36,175 nucleotides of DNA from JAAYLC01 sp035654795 (GTDB taxonomy: Bacteria > Bacteroidota > Bacteroidia > Flavobacteriales > Flavobacteriaceae). The translations under genes were made by a program, and so were the position numbers. Below, piece by piece: positions 7,744 to 15,147 of this stretch; positions within the stretch are counted from its first letter, which is position 1; every line of letters begins with the position of its first letter. The DNA lies in contig DASRWC010000021.1 in the NCBI GenBank assembly GCA_035654795.1, forward strand, positions 1 through 36,175, written 5' to 3'. The notes beneath the pieces are model-generated. The model was not told the origin of the DNA and searched no databases. It saw only the letters and a program-made list of their open reading frames with translations.

Positions 7744-8011
7744 TATTCAATGCTCAATACTTAACGCTCAATGTTCAATTTAAAATGTGGAATGATCAGT
7801 AGCTAGCTGTCGCTAGCCATTAAGCCAATAGCTGAAAAAAGGGTACGAGCTACACGCTCTGTGCCCTTTCTGGCTTTGTGGTGACTCTAGACGACAGACT
7901 TTTTAGATGCGAGATGTTAGACACGAGATGTTAGACGACGGACGGGAGGATGGAAATCGAAATTGAAATGCTAAAAACTCTTGACCAGCAGCCAGAAGCC
8001 AGTAGCCACAC
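7744..8011 (+). repeat. Heptanucleotide-period repeat mosaic, copy 3
   Basis: Heptads TATTCAA, TGCTCAA, TACTTAA, CGCTCAA, TGTTCAA (7744-7778); TTAGATG, CGAGATG, TTAGACA, CGAGATG, TTAGACG, ACGGACG (7903-7944); ACCAGCA, GCCAGAA, GCCAGTA, GCCACAC (7984-8011). The same three word families occur in copy 2, with the TCAAT block moved ahead of the TTAGAC block. A 9-nt-period word (CCTTCGTGG, CTCTGTGGT) follows to about 8042, then another periodic block rich in GAGAGT and ACACGG to about 8105. The interval 7659-8394, between convergent genes, contains no supportable CDS. Confidence 0.85.
7835..7869 (-). terminator. Minus-strand terminator-like hairpin inside the repeat region
   Basis: AAAGGGTAC (7838-7846) pairs with GTGCCCTTT (7861-7869) with one G-T pair, and GAGC/GCTC extends the stem around the loop TACAC with one bulged base. 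Read on the minus strand, the hairpin is followed by TTTTTT. It is the first terminator-like element downstream of dnaJ, about 525 nt past its stop. Confidence 0.55.
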
Positions 8012-8130
8012 ATTCCGTGTCCTTCGTGGCTCTGTGGTGTTTTCAGAGCTGTCGGCCTTTTACTCAAACTCCGAGAAACCAGAGAGTCACCGAGCACACG
8101 GAGAGTAATTCTCAATATTTGCATCTTGTC

Positions 8131-8152
8131 CGGTCGAGCGCAGTAGAGACCT
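8131..8152. repeat. Short GAGCGCAGT-containing inverted word
   Basis: GGTCGAGCGCAGTAGAGACC has GGTC/GACC ends and resembles a GTCGAGCGCAGTCGAGAC word that recurs in intergenic DNA of Flavobacteriia. I know of no assigned function. Confidence 0.4.
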
Positions 8153-8188
8153 AATAATAATTATGTCTTGGAAAAGGTAGAAATATAT

Positions 8189-8230
8189 ATGCTCAATACT
8201 CTATGCTCTATTCTCTATATTCTATACTTT
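8189..8230 (+). repeat. Heptanucleotide-period block, TCTAT type
   Basis: Six heptads in phase: ATGCTCA, ATACTCT, ATGCTCT, ATTCTCT, ATATTCT, ATACTTT. It is a variant of the TCAAT word family seen in the three mosaics, and again runs on the plus strand. Confidence 0.75.
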
Positions 8231-8394
8231 TTCTCTCTCCAGTCTAACACCTCATTCCTAACCTCTAAAAACACAAAACCCACCCAAAAATGTAATTTCT
8301 GGATGGGAAAAATTGCTATGAAAAAGAAAATAACCACTTCAAAAAGCGAAGCGACAGCTCAAATATAATTACTTTAATTTGATTTAACAAATCT

Positions 8395-9495
8395 TTAAGC
8401 AAACATATCCTTTACTTTTTCAAAAAAAGATTTGTCCTCTTTCTCGGGACTAGGTTTAAAATGATCATCCGTATTCATCTTTTCAAAAAATTCCCGCTGT
8501 TCTTTGGTGAGCGATTGAGGAGTCCAAACATTGATGTGCACAAGTAAATCGCCTATACCATATCCGTTTATGGAAGGAATTCCTTTGTTACGCAAACGCA
8601 GAATTTTTCCGCTATGAGTTCCGGGTTCAACTTTTATCCTTACCCTTCCCGCTACAGTGTCTATTTCCTTAGAAGCTCCTAATGCTGCCTCCGGAAAACT
8701 GATGTACAATTGAAAATGAAGATTATCTCCTTCACGTTGTAAACTGGGGTGTTCTATTTCCTCTATAGCTACTAACAAGTCACCCGGAATTCCATCACCC
8801 GGAGCGTCATTTCCTTTTCCGGAAACTTTAAGTTGCATACCATCTACAACTCCCGCAGGAATCTTGATAGAAACCGTTTCCTCTGTAGAAATCATGCCCT
8901 CAGCATCGGCATTGATAGGTTTAGAATCTATTACTTTTCCAATACCGCTACAGCTAGGACAAGTGGTAGAGGTTTGCATCCTTCCCAATATAGTATTCTG
9001 GATACGAGTAACCTGCCCCATTCCGTTACAAGTAGGACAAGTTTTATAAGTTGTACCCTTGGCCAGTTTTTTCCGTTTAACCTTAATCTTTTTCTCGACT
9101 CCGACAGCAATCTCTTCTAATGTTAATTGAATACGTACCCTTAGGTTAGAACCTTTTACCGTACGCCTGCCACCGCCAAATCCGCCTCCAAAGCCACCAA
9201 AAGCACCTCCGAAGATATCTCCAAACTGACTAAAAATATCATCCATGTTCATCCCGCCACCACCAAAACCTCCTTCAAAAGCCTGATGTCCAAACTGATC
9301 GTAACGCGCACGTTTTTCTGAATCGCCCAATATTTCATAAGCCTCAGCAGCTTTCTTAAACATAGCTTCTGCTTCAGCATCTCCGGGGTTCTTGTCAGGG
9401 TGATACTGTATTGCTTTTTGCCGATAAGCTTTCTTTATCTCAGCCGCTGTAGCGCTTTTTGAAACTCCCAATATTTCGTAATAATCCTCTTTCAT
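8395..9495 (-). CDS. dnaJ: Chaperone DnaJ (Hsp40)
   Basis: Co-chaperone that delivers unfolded clients to DnaK and stimulates its ATPase. 366 residues. J domain about 1-70 with the HPD motif at 32-34; Gly/Phe-rich linker about 71-110; substrate-binding region; C-terminal domain from about 200. The cysteine-rich domain is reduced: only two CxxCxGxG motifs (C153-C156 and C179-C182) where classical DnaJ has four, so one zinc site (the usual second and third motifs) should remain. From memory this reduced form is common in Flavobacteriia, so it is probably a lineage trait. It follows grpE by 38 nt in the same orientation. Confidence 0.96.
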   Translation of the reverse strand: MKEDYYEILGVSKSATAAEIKKAYRQKAIQYHPDKNPGDAEAEAMFKKAAEAYEILGDSEKRARYDQFGHQAFEGGFGGGGMNMDDIFSQFGDIFGGAFGGFGGGFGGGRRTVKGSNLRVRIQLTLEEIAVGVEKKIKVKRKKLAKGTTYKTCPTCNGMGQVTRIQNTILGRMQTSTTCPSCSGIGKVIDSKPINADAEGMISTEETVSIKIPAGVVDGMQLKVSGKGNDAPGDGIPGDLLVAIEEIEHPSLQREGDNLHFQLYISFPEAALGASKEIDTVAGRVRIKVEPGTHSGKILRLRNKGIPSINGYGIGDLLVHINVWTPQSLTKEQREFFEKMNTDDHFKPSPEKEDKSFFEKVKDMFA

Positions 9496-9503
9496 TTCTA
9501 TTT

Positions 9504-9509
9504 CCTCCT
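9504..9509 (-). promoter_or_regulatory. Strong Shine-Dalgarno sequence of dnaJ
   Basis: On the minus strand AGGAGG (within TAGGAGGAAA) lies 8 nt before the dnaJ ATG. It fixes the start and stands out, because nearly all other genes here lack a Shine-Dalgarno sequence, as is usual in this phylum. Confidence 0.75.
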
Positions 9510-9533
9510 AAATTCGGATTGTTTATTTATTAT

Positions 9534-10085
9534 TTATTGTCCAACTACCACCTTAGGATAACGAATGATTTTATCTGCCAGACGATATCCTCGTTCAATG
9601 ACATCAACAACCTTTCCTTTTAATTCATCATTAGGTGCAGGAATCTGAGTTACGGCTTCTTGATTTTCCGCATCAAAATCATCTCCCGGATTTATTTCAA
9701 TAGGCTCGAGACCTTTCCCACGCAGCGTATTTCTCAATTTTTCATTTATAAGCTTAACTCCAAGATAATGACTCTCATCCCCGGATTTTTCCAGCTCCCT
9801 TAATGCACGCTCAAAATCATCCAGTATTGGAAGTAAGGCAGTCATAATCTCCTCCCCTGCTGTTTTAAACAATTCAATTCGCTCGCGAGATGTACGTTTT
9901 TTGAAATTTTCAAATTCGGCAAACAAACGAAGATAACGGTCCTTTTCCTCCGCTATGGCTTCTTCATATTTGACATTTGAATCTTCTTCTGATGGAGTCT
10001 CTACAGAATATTGCTCGTCCTGAAGATTATCTTTGAACTCCTTTAATTCTTCGTCATGGTTCGTTTTTTTATCTTTTCTACTCAT
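9534..10085 (-). CDS. grpE: GrpE, nucleotide exchange factor of DnaK
   Basis: 183 residues, cytoplasmic. An acidic, low-complexity N-terminus (about 1-45) is followed by a long helix with DRYLRLFAEFENFKKRTSRE, the GrpE dimer signature, and a C-terminal beta domain ending ERGYRLADKIIRYPKVVVGQ, where GY-x-(L/D) and PA-x-V-like residues occur. It releases ADP from DnaK. It is the first gene of the grpE-dnaJ operon, with its own promoter divergent from the YceI gene. Confidence 0.96.
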   Translation of the reverse strand: MSRKDKKTNHDEELKEFKDNLQDEQYSVETPSEEDSNVKYEEAIAEEKDRYLRLFAEFENFKKRTSRERIELFKTAGEEIMTALLPILDDFERALRELEKSGDESHYLGVKLINEKLRNTLRGKGLEPIEINPGDDFDAENQEAVTQIPAPNDELKGKVVDVIERGYRLADKIIRYPKVVVGQ

Positions 10086-10115
10086 AAAAGGCTTTTTTTA
10101 GAATTTACAAGTTCG

Positions 10116-10147
10116 CAAAAGTACTGCCATTTATCTTTATATGCCAA
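10116..10147 (-). promoter_or_regulatory. Promoter of grpE-dnaJ
   Basis: Minus-strand -7 box TACTTTTG (10116-10123) and a TTG at 10145-10147 with a 21-nt spacer match the Bacteroidota pattern. The leader to the ATG is about 25-30 nt. No separate heat-shock element is recognised. Confidence 0.6.
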
Positions 10148-10203
10148 ATTGACACAGACATGAAATTAGCAAAGTGTTAGGAAATCCGCATTAAAAATTA
10201 TAG

Positions 10204-10211
10204 TATATTTG
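10204..10211 (+). promoter_or_regulatory. -7 box of the YceI lipoprotein gene
   Basis: TATATTTG matches TAnnTTTG, 33 nt before the ATG at 10245. I see no good TTG at the expected -33 distance. Confidence 0.5.
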
Positions 10212-10244
10212 CGCCGAAATTAAAAAATCAATTTTTTGAAAATT

Positions 10245-10895
10245 ATGAAGACTATTACATTAAAAATCACCGCCCTGGCAGTTGCAATGGCCCTATTTAG
10301 TTGTAACAATAACAAAAATCATACGGAAGAAGTGTTGGAAGATGTTGCAGAAGCATCAGATCTTGCACAAGCTTATAAAGTGGACACTGACGGATCTTTC
10401 ATCCGTTGGGAAGGATCAAAACCCGGAACTACACATTATGGAACTGTGAAACTATCATCAGGAACACTCCTTGTAGAAGAAGGAAAACTTGCCGCCGGAA
10501 ACTTCACAATTGATATGACTTCCATTACCGTAGAAGATCTTGAAGGAGAGTATAAAAGCAATTTGGAAGCTCACCTGAAAGGTACAGCCGAAGGAAAGGA
10601 AGGCGATTTTTTCAACACAAAAGAATTCCCAAATGCAAAATTTGAATTGACCTCTGTTGAAGGAAATACCGTTAAAGGAAACCTGACTCTAAAAGACAAG
10701 ACCAACGCCGTAGAGTTCCCTGCAACAATTAAAAGTGATGACGAGCAAATGATTATTGAAACTGACAAATTTGAGTTGGACCGAACAAAATGGGGAATCA
10801 ACTTTATGTCAAAATCTATTTTCTCTGATTTAGGTGATAAGTTTATCAGTGATACTATGACCATTTCGCTGTATATCGTAACAAAAAAGGAGTAG
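10245..10895 (+). CDS. YceI-family lipoprotein
   Basis: 216 residues from the ATG at 10245; a TTG three codons upstream is less likely as a start. MKTITLKITALAVAMALFSC is a lipoprotein signal with Cys20. Residues about 45-215 form a YceI domain, a lipocalin-like barrel that binds isoprenoid-type lipids in characterised homologues: YKVDTDGSFIRWEGSKPG at the start, LKGTAEGKEGDFFNTKEFPN in the middle, FELDRTKWGINF near the end. Ligand and role here are unknown. Monocistronic, with a strong bidirectional terminator behind it. Confidence 0.92.
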   Translation: MKTITLKITALAVAMALFSCNNNKNHTEEVLEDVAEASDLAQAYKVDTDGSFIRWEGSKPGTTHYGTVKLSSGTLLVEEGKLAAGNFTIDMTSITVEDLEGEYKSNLEAHLKGTAEGKEGDFFNTKEFPNAKFELTSVEGNTVKGNLTLKDKTNAVEFPATIKSDDEQMIIETDKFELDRTKWGINFMSKSIFSDLGDKFISDTMTISLYIVTKKE

Positions 10896-10916
10896 TCAAA
10901 CCAAGATAAAAAGAAG

Positions 10917-10942
10917 AGAGGCCAAAAAAGGCCTCTTTTTTT
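10917..10942. terminator. Bidirectional terminator between the YceI and epimerase genes
   Basis: AGAGGCC (10917-10923) pairs with GGCCTCT (10930-10936) around an A6 loop, followed by T6 on the plus strand; the minus strand also has a T-rich tail. It sits exactly between convergent genes. Confidence 0.9.
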
Positions 10943-11852
10943 ATGTCAACAAGTCATCCAATGCAGGCTCGACATTGGGATATTTAAATACATATCCCAC
11001 CTTCTTAAGTTTGTTTGAGCTAATCAATTGACTCTCTAAAGGCAAGCTTCCCATTTCTCCTAATACAGTCTTCAGCACAAAAGATGGAACAGCAGGCAAC
11101 CATAAAGGCTTATTTAATTTTTCGGCAATAAGATGAACCAACCTTTTATTCTTAACGGGATTGGGAGCTACGGCATTATAAATTCCTTCCATAGTGTTTT
11201 GGAGCACAAACATATAAATCCCGACAATATCATCAATGTGGATCCAAGACTGCCATTGCTCCCCGCTTCCCAAAGGAGACCCCAATCCAAATTTAATAGG
11301 CTTGGACAAGGTAGGTAAAACACCTCCTTCACGAGCTAAAACCATGCCCGTTCGGATTTTAGATACCTCCATTCCCAATTCTTTAAAACGCCCCCCCTCA
11401 GCCTCCCACTGCTCCACTACTGAAGTAATGAAATTATCAGAACGCTCCATATCTTCTTCCGTATAGAGTTTGGTTGCAGAATCAGGATAAATATTAATTC
11501 CACTAGCAGTTATAAAATGATCCACAGAATGAGGAATCTGTGCCAGATTTTCATACATGAGACGAATAGGCTGTATGCGACTGTCAATTATTTCCTGTTT
11601 ATACGAAGATGTCCATCGCTTGGCTATTGGAGCTCCCGCCAAATGAATGATGGCTTCTACTCCTTCAAAAGCCGCCATATCCATTTCATTATTCTGTGGA
11701 TTCCAATAAAATCCACAGAAATTATCGGTAGAAACTATCTTATTTTTATCCCGCGTGAAATAATGAACAGTCATCCCTTCATCTAAACACAAACTCGCCA
11801 ATTTACTGCCTATCATTCCGGTGGCACCGGTTATCAATACAACATTTTTCAT
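10941..11852 (-). CDS. TIGR01777-family NAD(P)-dependent epimerase/SDR protein
   Basis: 303 residues. The N-terminal Rossmann motif is TGATGMIG (residues 8-15). IIHLAGAPIAKRWT, ITASGINIYPD, RTGMVLAREGGVLP and GSGEQWQSWIHIDDIVG are hallmarks of this family (YfcH/SDR39U1-like), and the C-terminal DUF1731-like part (LPAVPSFVLKTVLGEMGSL) is complete. Its substrate is not established. It lies 86 nt downstream of mnmD in the same orientation and may be read with it. Confidence 0.93.
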   Translation of the reverse strand: MKNVVLITGATGMIGSKLASLCLDEGMTVHYFTRDKNKIVSTDNFCGFYWNPQNNEMDMAAFEGVEAIIHLAGAPIAKRWTSSYKQEIIDSRIQPIRLMYENLAQIPHSVDHFITASGINIYPDSATKLYTEEDMERSDNFITSVVEQWEAEGGRFKELGMEVSKIRTGMVLAREGGVLPTLSKPIKFGLGSPLGSGEQWQSWIHIDDIVGIYMFVLQNTMEGIYNAVAPNPVKNKRLVHLIAEKLNKPLWLPAVPSFVLKTVLGEMGSLPLESQLISSNKLKKVGYVFKYPNVEPALDDLLT

Positions 11853-11938
11853 AGAAAGAAATTTATATAAATTTCATTTCACCGGTTTCCCGATTAACTG
11901 GATTTTAGCAAAAGAAAGACTTAAAAGAAAATAGCGCA

Positions 11939-12613
11939 CTATCCATTTTTAACAGCACGCATCATCTCCTTTTTCCCCGGTGGCCCTGGAATTTTTTCCA
12001 CATTAAATCCTACAGCTTTTAAGGCCCTGCGCGCACTTCCATTGGAGGCGTAAGTTACCAGCACACCTCCGGGTTTTAAAGCATTAAACAGCTTCTGAAA
12101 AAGGGATTCCGTCCATAACTCCGGCTGCACCCGTATGCCAAATGCATCAAAATAGATGAGATCAAAAACACCTTTTTCATTAATCTCCTCAAACCGTCGC
12201 TGTTCTTTTCTGAAGGTGAACTGTGCCGAAATGTTATGATCTTCCTCCCAAGAGAGTTCATGAAGTAGTAAAAACTGCTCCTGAGGAAAATGTAAGTGTT
12301 CGGGAAAATTCAATTCTCGAATAAAATCTATGGGAACCGGATAAGCTTCTAACGTTTTGTAATAAAGCTCCACATCTTTCTCCACAGCATACAAAGACGT
12401 TAATATGGCATTTAGCCCGGTGCCAAACCCTACCTCTAATATTGATAAAGGACCTTCCTTATGTGTCAAAACACAGGTCAGTCCTTCTTGAATGAATACA
12501 TGAAGCGCCTCTCTTATGGCTCCATGCTTTGAATGATATTGTTCATCCCATTCCGGTATATGAAGAGTGTATGAACCATCTCCGGTTATACGAAGTTCCC
12601 GATCAAACACCAT
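11939..12613 (-). CDS. mnmD: tRNA U34 methyltransferase MnmD
   Basis: 224 residues. S-adenosylmethionine-dependent enzyme that converts nm5s2U to mnm5s2U at the wobble position of certain tRNAs, corresponding to the N-terminal half of MnmC. Seen: YHSKHGAIREALHVFI, the SAM motif EVGFGTGLN, FDLIYFDAFG with the family's DAF, LKPGGVLVTYASNGSARRALKAVGF, and the C-terminal PGPPGKKEMMRA. No FAD oxidase domain follows, so it is the stand-alone type. Its ATG overlaps the stop of the DUF4920 gene by one base (TAATG), indicating translational coupling. Confidence 0.93.
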   Translation of the reverse strand: MVFDRELRITGDGSYTLHIPEWDEQYHSKHGAIREALHVFIQEGLTCVLTHKEGPLSILEVGFGTGLNAILTSLYAVEKDVELYYKTLEAYPVPIDFIRELNFPEHLHFPQEQFLLLHELSWEEDHNISAQFTFRKEQRRFEEINEKGVFDLIYFDAFGIRVQPELWTESLFQKLFNALKPGGVLVTYASNGSARRALKAVGFNVEKIPGPPGKKEMMRAVKNG

Positions 12614-13128
12614 TAATGGTTTTCCGATTCCGGAACCAAGACACCATGAGCTTTAAAGCTATAGGTCAGTTTCGGACTTGTTATGGCAGCAATTTCTTCA
12701 GGAGTAGCACCGCCGTCTTCAGCATAATGCTGTTGTGCCTCAACGCTGAGCTCCTCAAGATAAGCCTTGCCTTCAGCAATAATTGTTTTTCCGGCCAAAT
12801 CTTTAGGCATAAAAAAAGCATAATCCTTAAACCGCATCATAACTTGATCTTCACCTTCTCCTAATTTTACCCAGCAACCTTTCTTTTGACAGACTTCGGC
12901 AACTGAACTTTGAATTTTTAAAGTAAGGGTGTCGCCGGGTTTTAAAGCTTCAAAATGCTTCCGTAGTGCAACCCCATCAATGGCACCTTCAGATGTAATC
13001 TGATCTCCATATGGTTCATAATTGATGGCAATTGCCATAGTTTCTTCTTCAGGATTGACTTCTGTTTTACCCTCTTTACAAGAAACTAACAAAATTGCAG
13101 AAAACGCAAATAATAAGAGTTTTTTCAT
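12613..13128 (-). CDS. DUF4920-containing lipoprotein
   Basis: 171 residues with a lipoprotein signal MKKLLLFAFSAILLVSC (Cys17). The rest matches DUF4920: YGDQITSEGAIDGVALRKHF, then the conserved AEVCQKKGCWVKL with two cysteines four residues apart and MRFKDYAFFMPKDLAGKT. The cysteine pair and repeated charged residues suggest metal or redox function, but no activity is known to me. It is the first gene of a unit with mnmD and is divergent from ilvE. Confidence 0.9.
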   Translation of the reverse strand: MKKLLLFAFSAILLVSCKEGKTEVNPEEETMAIAINYEPYGDQITSEGAIDGVALRKHFEALKPGDTLTLKIQSSVAEVCQKKGCWVKLGEGEDQVMMRFKDYAFFMPKDLAGKTIIAEGKAYLEELSVEAQQHYAEDGGATPEEIAAITSPKLTYSFKAHGVLVPESENH

Positions 13129-13211
13129 TGGTTAATTGGTTAAAATTTAATAATTGATTCAAGATAGTTGTTTTATCAAAAATTCTGGTTTTTTATAGTA
13201 CAAATATTGTC

Positions 13212-13219
13212 TATTTTTG
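13212..13219 (+). promoter_or_regulatory. -7 box of ilvE
   Basis: TATTTTTG matches TAnnTTTG, 20 nt before the ATG at 13240. The -33 element is not obvious. Confidence 0.5.
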
Positions 13220-13239
13220 CGAACTTAAATAAATATTTA

Positions 13240-14310
13240 ATGGATTTTTCTTCTTCACCCCACATCAATATTCAACCGATAGGTGAATCGCGTATAAATA
13301 CCGTTGATCTTACAGATATAAAATTCGGAAGTCTCTTTTCCGATCACATGTTTGAATGTGACTATAAAGATGGGAAATGGATTAACCCGACAATCCGACC
13401 ATACGGACCCATTTCTTTCTCTCCTGCTACCAAAGTTTTTCACTATGGGCAAGCGGTGTTTGAGGGAATGAAGGCGTATAAGGATGAAAATGGAAAGTTA
13501 TGGCTTTTCAGACCTGAACAAAACTTTGAAAGAATAAATAAATCTGCTAAACGTTTGGCCATTCCGGAATTTCCGAAAGATCTTTTCTTTGAAGCACTCA
13601 CAACACTTGTGAAAATGGACCAACAATGGATTCCAAAGGGTTTCGGAAACTCGCTGTACCTACGACCATTCGTGATTGCAACGGATTCAAACGTGGGGGC
13701 ATCTCCATCCAACTCTTATAAATTTATGATCATTGCCTCGCCGGCACAATCGTATTATACAGGAGATGTGCGCGTTGAAATTGCAGAACATTTCAGCCGA
13801 TCTGCAAATGGTGGCGTCGGTGCTGCAAAAGCAGCAGGAAATTATGCTGCCCAATTCTATCCAACAAACCTGGCAAGGGAAAAAGGATTCCAACAAGTAA
13901 TCTGGACAGACGCAAGCAACCATGAATTTCTGGAAGAAGCAGGAACTATGAACGTATTTTTCCGCGTAAATGACACCTTGCTTACCGCTCCTATCAGTGA
14001 TCGGATTCTTGACGGTGTAACACGAAAAAGCTTAATCGATTTGGCCCGGAAAGACGGAATTAATGTGGAGGAAAGACGCGTAAGGGTGTCAGAAATCGTA
14101 GATGCTGCCAAGGCAGGAACACTAAAGGAAATATTCGGCGCAGGAACAGCTGCCGTTATTAGCCCTATCAGTGCTTTCAGCCATAACGGAGAAGTTTTCG
14201 AAATTGAAAAACAAGAGAACAGTTATGCATCTCGATTTAAAGAAGAATTGCTGAACATCCAATTTAATAAAGCTGAAGATCCGTTTGGATGGCGATATGA
14301 AGTAAAATAA
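13240..14310 (+). CDS. ilvE: Branched-chain amino acid aminotransferase
   Basis: 356 residues from the ATG at 13240; the frame extends 24 codons upstream but that part contains the promoter. PLP-dependent class IV aminotransferase for the last step of Leu, Ile and Val synthesis (glutamate donor). Seen: FHYGQAVFEGMKAY near residue 70, Lys197 in GAAKAAGNYA as the likely PLP lysine, FLEEAGTMNVFF at 230-241, DGVTRKSLIDLA, and EIFGAGTAAVISP near the C-terminus. It resembles the long 'BCAT-II' (eukaryotic-like) branch by length and motifs. Monocistronic, with a terminator behind it. Confidence 0.95.
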   Translation: MDFSSSPHINIQPIGESRINTVDLTDIKFGSLFSDHMFECDYKDGKWINPTIRPYGPISFSPATKVFHYGQAVFEGMKAYKDENGKLWLFRPEQNFERINKSAKRLAIPEFPKDLFFEALTTLVKMDQQWIPKGFGNSLYLRPFVIATDSNVGASPSNSYKFMIIASPAQSYYTGDVRVEIAEHFSRSANGGVGAAKAAGNYAAQFYPTNLAREKGFQQVIWTDASNHEFLEEAGTMNVFFRVNDTLLTAPISDRILDGVTRKSLIDLARKDGINVEERRVRVSEIVDAAKAGTLKEIFGAGTAAVISPISAFSHNGEVFEIEKQENSYASRFKEELLNIQFNKAEDPFGWRYEVK

Positions 14311-14412
14311 TCTTCATGCTAAATACTCCGTTTCTCCGCAAAGAAATTTTCTCAAATGATGTTTCGTCAAACAAAGAAGAGAAAACTATCAAAGGAAAAA
14401 CGAAAAATAATC

Positions 14413-14447
14413 AAAATCCAAATAGCATAGGCCGTTTGGATTTTTTT
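14413..14447 (+). terminator. Terminator after ilvE
   Basis: AAAATCCAAA (14413-14422) pairs with TTTGGATTTT (14435-14444) around a 12-nt loop and runs into a T-tract. The next small gene starts 23 nt further on. Confidence 0.8.
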
Positions 14448-14470
14448 CTTAATAACGATAATCTGAGACC

Positions 14471-14659
14471 ATGATTTCTTCCGGACAACTAATCTTTGCT
14501 ATAGCCTTCTTTCTCATTTTTGTGATAGTCATCGCATTGACATACAAAAAGGACAAAGCACTACATAAGAAATATTACAAAAACAATTATTGGGTCTTAA
14601 TAATCTTTGTTTTATTTGTGCTCCTGCTCGTAGCAGTGAAGATGTTTTTTAGAAACTGA
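14471..14659 (+). CDS. Small two-helix inner-membrane protein
   Basis: 62 residues. Two hydrophobic segments (about 7-23, IFAIAFFLIFVIVIALT, and 42-58, VLIIFVLFVLLLVAVKM) are separated by a very basic loop, YKKDKALHKKYYKNN, so by the positive-inside rule both ends face the periplasm. Similar small proteins occur in other Flavobacteriia, from memory. No function known. It begins just past the ilvE terminator. Confidence 0.75.
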   Translation: MISSGQLIFAIAFFLIFVIVIALTYKKDKALHKKYYKNNYWVLIIFVLFVLLLVAVKMFFRN

Positions 14660-15093
14660 TCAAATAAGACAATTCGTAAGCCCCTCTTAACTTTTAGATT
14701 CCCAAAATTCCATATTAATTAATTTCATGTTAAAATAATTTTCCGGGAATTAGTTCTTCGGATTTTTTAAGGAAATCTATCTCTTTTGGTCACCAACTCT
14801 TGGTATGGTTCGGGATGACTTGGGTAGATTTCATTTTGACCCAGGTATGCTTCAATTAAGGGAATGTATGGTTCAGTCAAAAGGAAAGTATGAGTCAGTT
14901 CGACATAATCTATGGTTAGAAGGCTACCTTATCCCTAGTATAAGGCTATGTTCTTAATGCAATGTTAAAATTTCTAAGTGGTGTACCGCCTTTAAATATT
15001 TATATCCTCTTTTAACATGTTTGTCCACTATCCTATTATTTGAACATTTTTATAATCCAAATGAACAGTGCAATTCTCACCAAACGTTTTCCC
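14660..15093. other. Intergenic region without recognised gene
   Basis: About 430 nt between convergent genes. Only weak structure is seen: a 6-bp stem CCTTAT/ATAAGG (14927-14945) and a 7-bp stem near 14818-14846. It lacks the short-period words of the other long convergent gaps and holds no ORF of note. Confidence 0.6.
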
Positions 15094-15127
15094 AAAAAAA
15101 AAGTCGCTTCTGCGAGAGGCGACTTTT
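15094..15127 (-). terminator. Terminator of the 1011-residue T9SS protein gene
   Basis: AAAAGTCGC (15099-15107) pairs with GCGACTTTT (15119-15127); a run of nine A's on the plus strand gives the T-tract for the minus strand. It lies about 20 nt past the stop. Confidence 0.88.
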
Positions 15128-15147
15128 CAAAATAAAAGTGGTATCCG

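Noticed and set aside
7659..8394. Possible CRISPR array in the repeat regions.
   Set aside because: Units are 7-11 nt and variable, with no constant repeats, no unique spacers and no cas genes.
7659..8394. Insertion sequence remnant.
   Set aside because: No transposase fragment, long terminal inverted repeats or target duplications were seen.
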